This document shows positions 5,378-5,977 of a stretch of DNA of 5,977 bases, one piece after another. The notes beneath the pieces were generated by a model. That model saw nothing but the letters and a program-made list of their open reading frames with translations, made no database searches and had not been told where the DNA came from. Position numbers and translations under genes: made by a program. Positions within the stretch are counted from its first letter, which is position 1. Each line of letters starts with the position of its first letter. The stretch lies in the NCBI GenBank assembly GCA_937884735.1, contig CAKZYI010000334.1, forward strand, positions 1 through 5,977, given 5' to 3'. The DNA is from an uncultured Pleurocapsa sp. (lineage in GTDB: Bacteria; Cyanobacteriota; Cyanobacteriia; Cyanobacteriales; Xenococcaceae).

Positions 5378-5581
5378 CTAGTTGCCTTCAGTGGCTTGAC
5401 GCTCAATAATTTTGTAATCGATAACAACTCGATTACCGTCGGGTAATTCTAACCATTGCCATTCAACATCTTGGTCTGCTCTTAGAGTGATGCTATAAAT
5501 CGAAGTAAAAAGATATGAATCGCTGGGAGGCGGGGGACAAATTACTCTTGTTTTTATGGTATTACGATTGAGATTTTTCAT
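5378..5581 (-). CDS. Small hypothetical protein with C-P-P-P-P motif
   Basis: A 67-residue protein starting at ATG 5581, without an obvious Shine-Dalgarno sequence. It has a basic N-terminus (M-K-N-L-N-R-N-T-I-K-T-R), the motif V-I-C-P-P-P-P-S-D (13-21), then an apparently strand-rich domain with V-E-W-Q-W-L-E-L-P-D-G-N-R-V-V-I-D-Y (39-56). There is no signal peptide or membrane helix. The alternating hydrophobic pattern and the L-P-D-G-N turn look like a genuine folded protein rather than a chance ORF. I do not recognise a function. It probably heads a short transcript with the 76-residue ORF downstream. Confidence 0.6.
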   Translation of the reverse strand: MKNLNRNTIKTRVICPPPPSDSYLFTSIYSITLRADQDVEWQWLELPDGNRVVIDYKIIERQATEGN

Positions 5582-5601
5582 AATATTCGTTTGTCAGAAT
5601 C

Positions 5602-5636
5602 CACAAATATTTTTCAATTCTTGGAAAATATTTGTG
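5602..5636. repeat. Strong 35-nt hairpin
   Basis: CACAAATATTTT (5602-5613) pairs perfectly with AAAATATTTGTG (5625-5636). The inner bases extend the stem by T·G, C-G, A-T and A-T, leaving a TTC triloop (5618-5620), so the stem is about 16 bp. It lies in the gap between two - strand genes, 20 bp before the start of the 67-residue gene. On the + strand a T-run follows (AGTTTTTTAAG), but no + gene ends there; on the - strand there is no T-run. It could be an attenuator or processing structure in the - strand transcript, or a remnant of a palindromic repeat. Confidence 0.6.
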
Positions 5637-5713
5637 AGTTTTTTAAGATATTCTTAACTTTTTTTTGTAAGCTGATTTTTTTTGTTTTTAACAGATATAT
5701 CTCTGTATTCTTC

Positions 5714-5977
5714 TTAAGCCTTAGGCTTCTGGTAAAGAACATAAGAAGATTGAGTGTGGATAATGGGTAATTCTAAATGATGCTCTGCGTCGCTCAAAAA
5801 GTACTCGCATTGATATTTGTCCATCAGTTCTTTTACCTGGAGAGTATTGAGATTAGAAAACCCCGCGCTAATGGCTTTGACTGTTTTTACCTGGTCTAGT
5901 TTTTCGTTGCCAAAATAGATTTCGGCTAGATTACCACCACTAAGATCGTTTAATCGATGATAATATTCGACGATCGC
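5714..5977 (-). CDS. C-terminal part of an unidentified larger protein
   Basis: The - strand is open from the right edge to a TAA at 5714-5716, giving 87 residues with no start in view, so the gene continues beyond the window. The sequence reads A-I-V-E-Y-Y-H-R-L-N-D-L-S-G-G-N-L, then L-M-D-K-Y-Q-C-E-Y-F-L-S-D and a tail L-P-I-I-H-T-Q-S-S-Y-V-L-Y. A helix with K-Y-x-x-x-Y-F-L followed by short strands ending in S-Y-x-L-Y recalls the soluble C-terminus of large multi-pass membrane proteins related to glycosyltransferases. That is a guess from memory; no membrane helix is in the visible part. The codon pattern and conserved-looking residues support a real gene. Confidence 0.65.
   Translation of the reverse strand, partial: AIVEYYHRLNDLSGGNLAEIYFGNEKLDQVKTVKAISAGFSNLNTLQVKELMDKYQCEYFLSDAEHHLELPIIHTQSSYVLYQKPKA
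5716..5728. repeat. Small hairpin at the end of the partial gene
   Basis: AAGCC-TTA-GGCTT is a perfect 5-bp stem overlapping the last codons and stop of the edge gene. No T-run follows on the - strand, so it is not a clear terminator. Confidence 0.3.

Noticed and set aside
5695..5704. AGATATATCT palindrome
   Set aside because: Ten AT-rich bases with no linked site or T-run, not enough to call an operator or terminator.

Overview
The window is almost certainly cyanobacterial. The octamer GCGATCGC (HIP1) occurs six times in about 6 kb. The DNA is AT-rich, with heptanucleotide tandem repeats between genes, and the transporter proteins read like cyanobacterial PhnC, PhnD and PhnE. No genus can be fixed. 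The mix of small accessory genes, decayed genes and repeats suggests a large-genome cyanobacterium.

Left part (1-2927, + strand): a leader with two small hairpins, a terminator-like hairpin and a possible Pho box leads into a phosphonate/phosphite-type ABC importer operon, phnC-phnD-phnE. The ATPase (phnC) and permease (phnE) look intact. The binding-protein gene phnD between them is a pseudogene. A deletion of about 29 bp shifts the frame and removes the conserved A-W-Y segment, and a separate TAA interrupts the restored frame four codons later. Without another PhnD the importer should not capture substrate. Heptanucleotide repeats lie on both sides of phnE, and one array covers its most upstream possible start.

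Middle (2928-4810, - strand): two adjacent genes encode small two-helix membrane proteins resembling the YcxB family. Upstream of them is a HigBA-type toxin-antitoxin locus. The XRE-family antitoxin is intact. The toxin gene in front of it was found only by reading through stops: it has an in-frame TGA at codon 38 and apparently lacks about 14 internal codons. A perfect 18-bp palindrome sits just before the toxin start and is a likely operator.

Right part (4811-5977): a small + strand hypothetical ORF with a doubtful 5' end overlaps, tail to tail, a small - strand ORF. A second small - strand hypothetical gene follows. Next come a gap with a strong 35-nt hairpin and the C-terminal 87 codons of a larger - strand gene cut by the window edge. 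The main theme is gene decay: two different loci each retain intact partner genes beside a key gene carrying two lesions.
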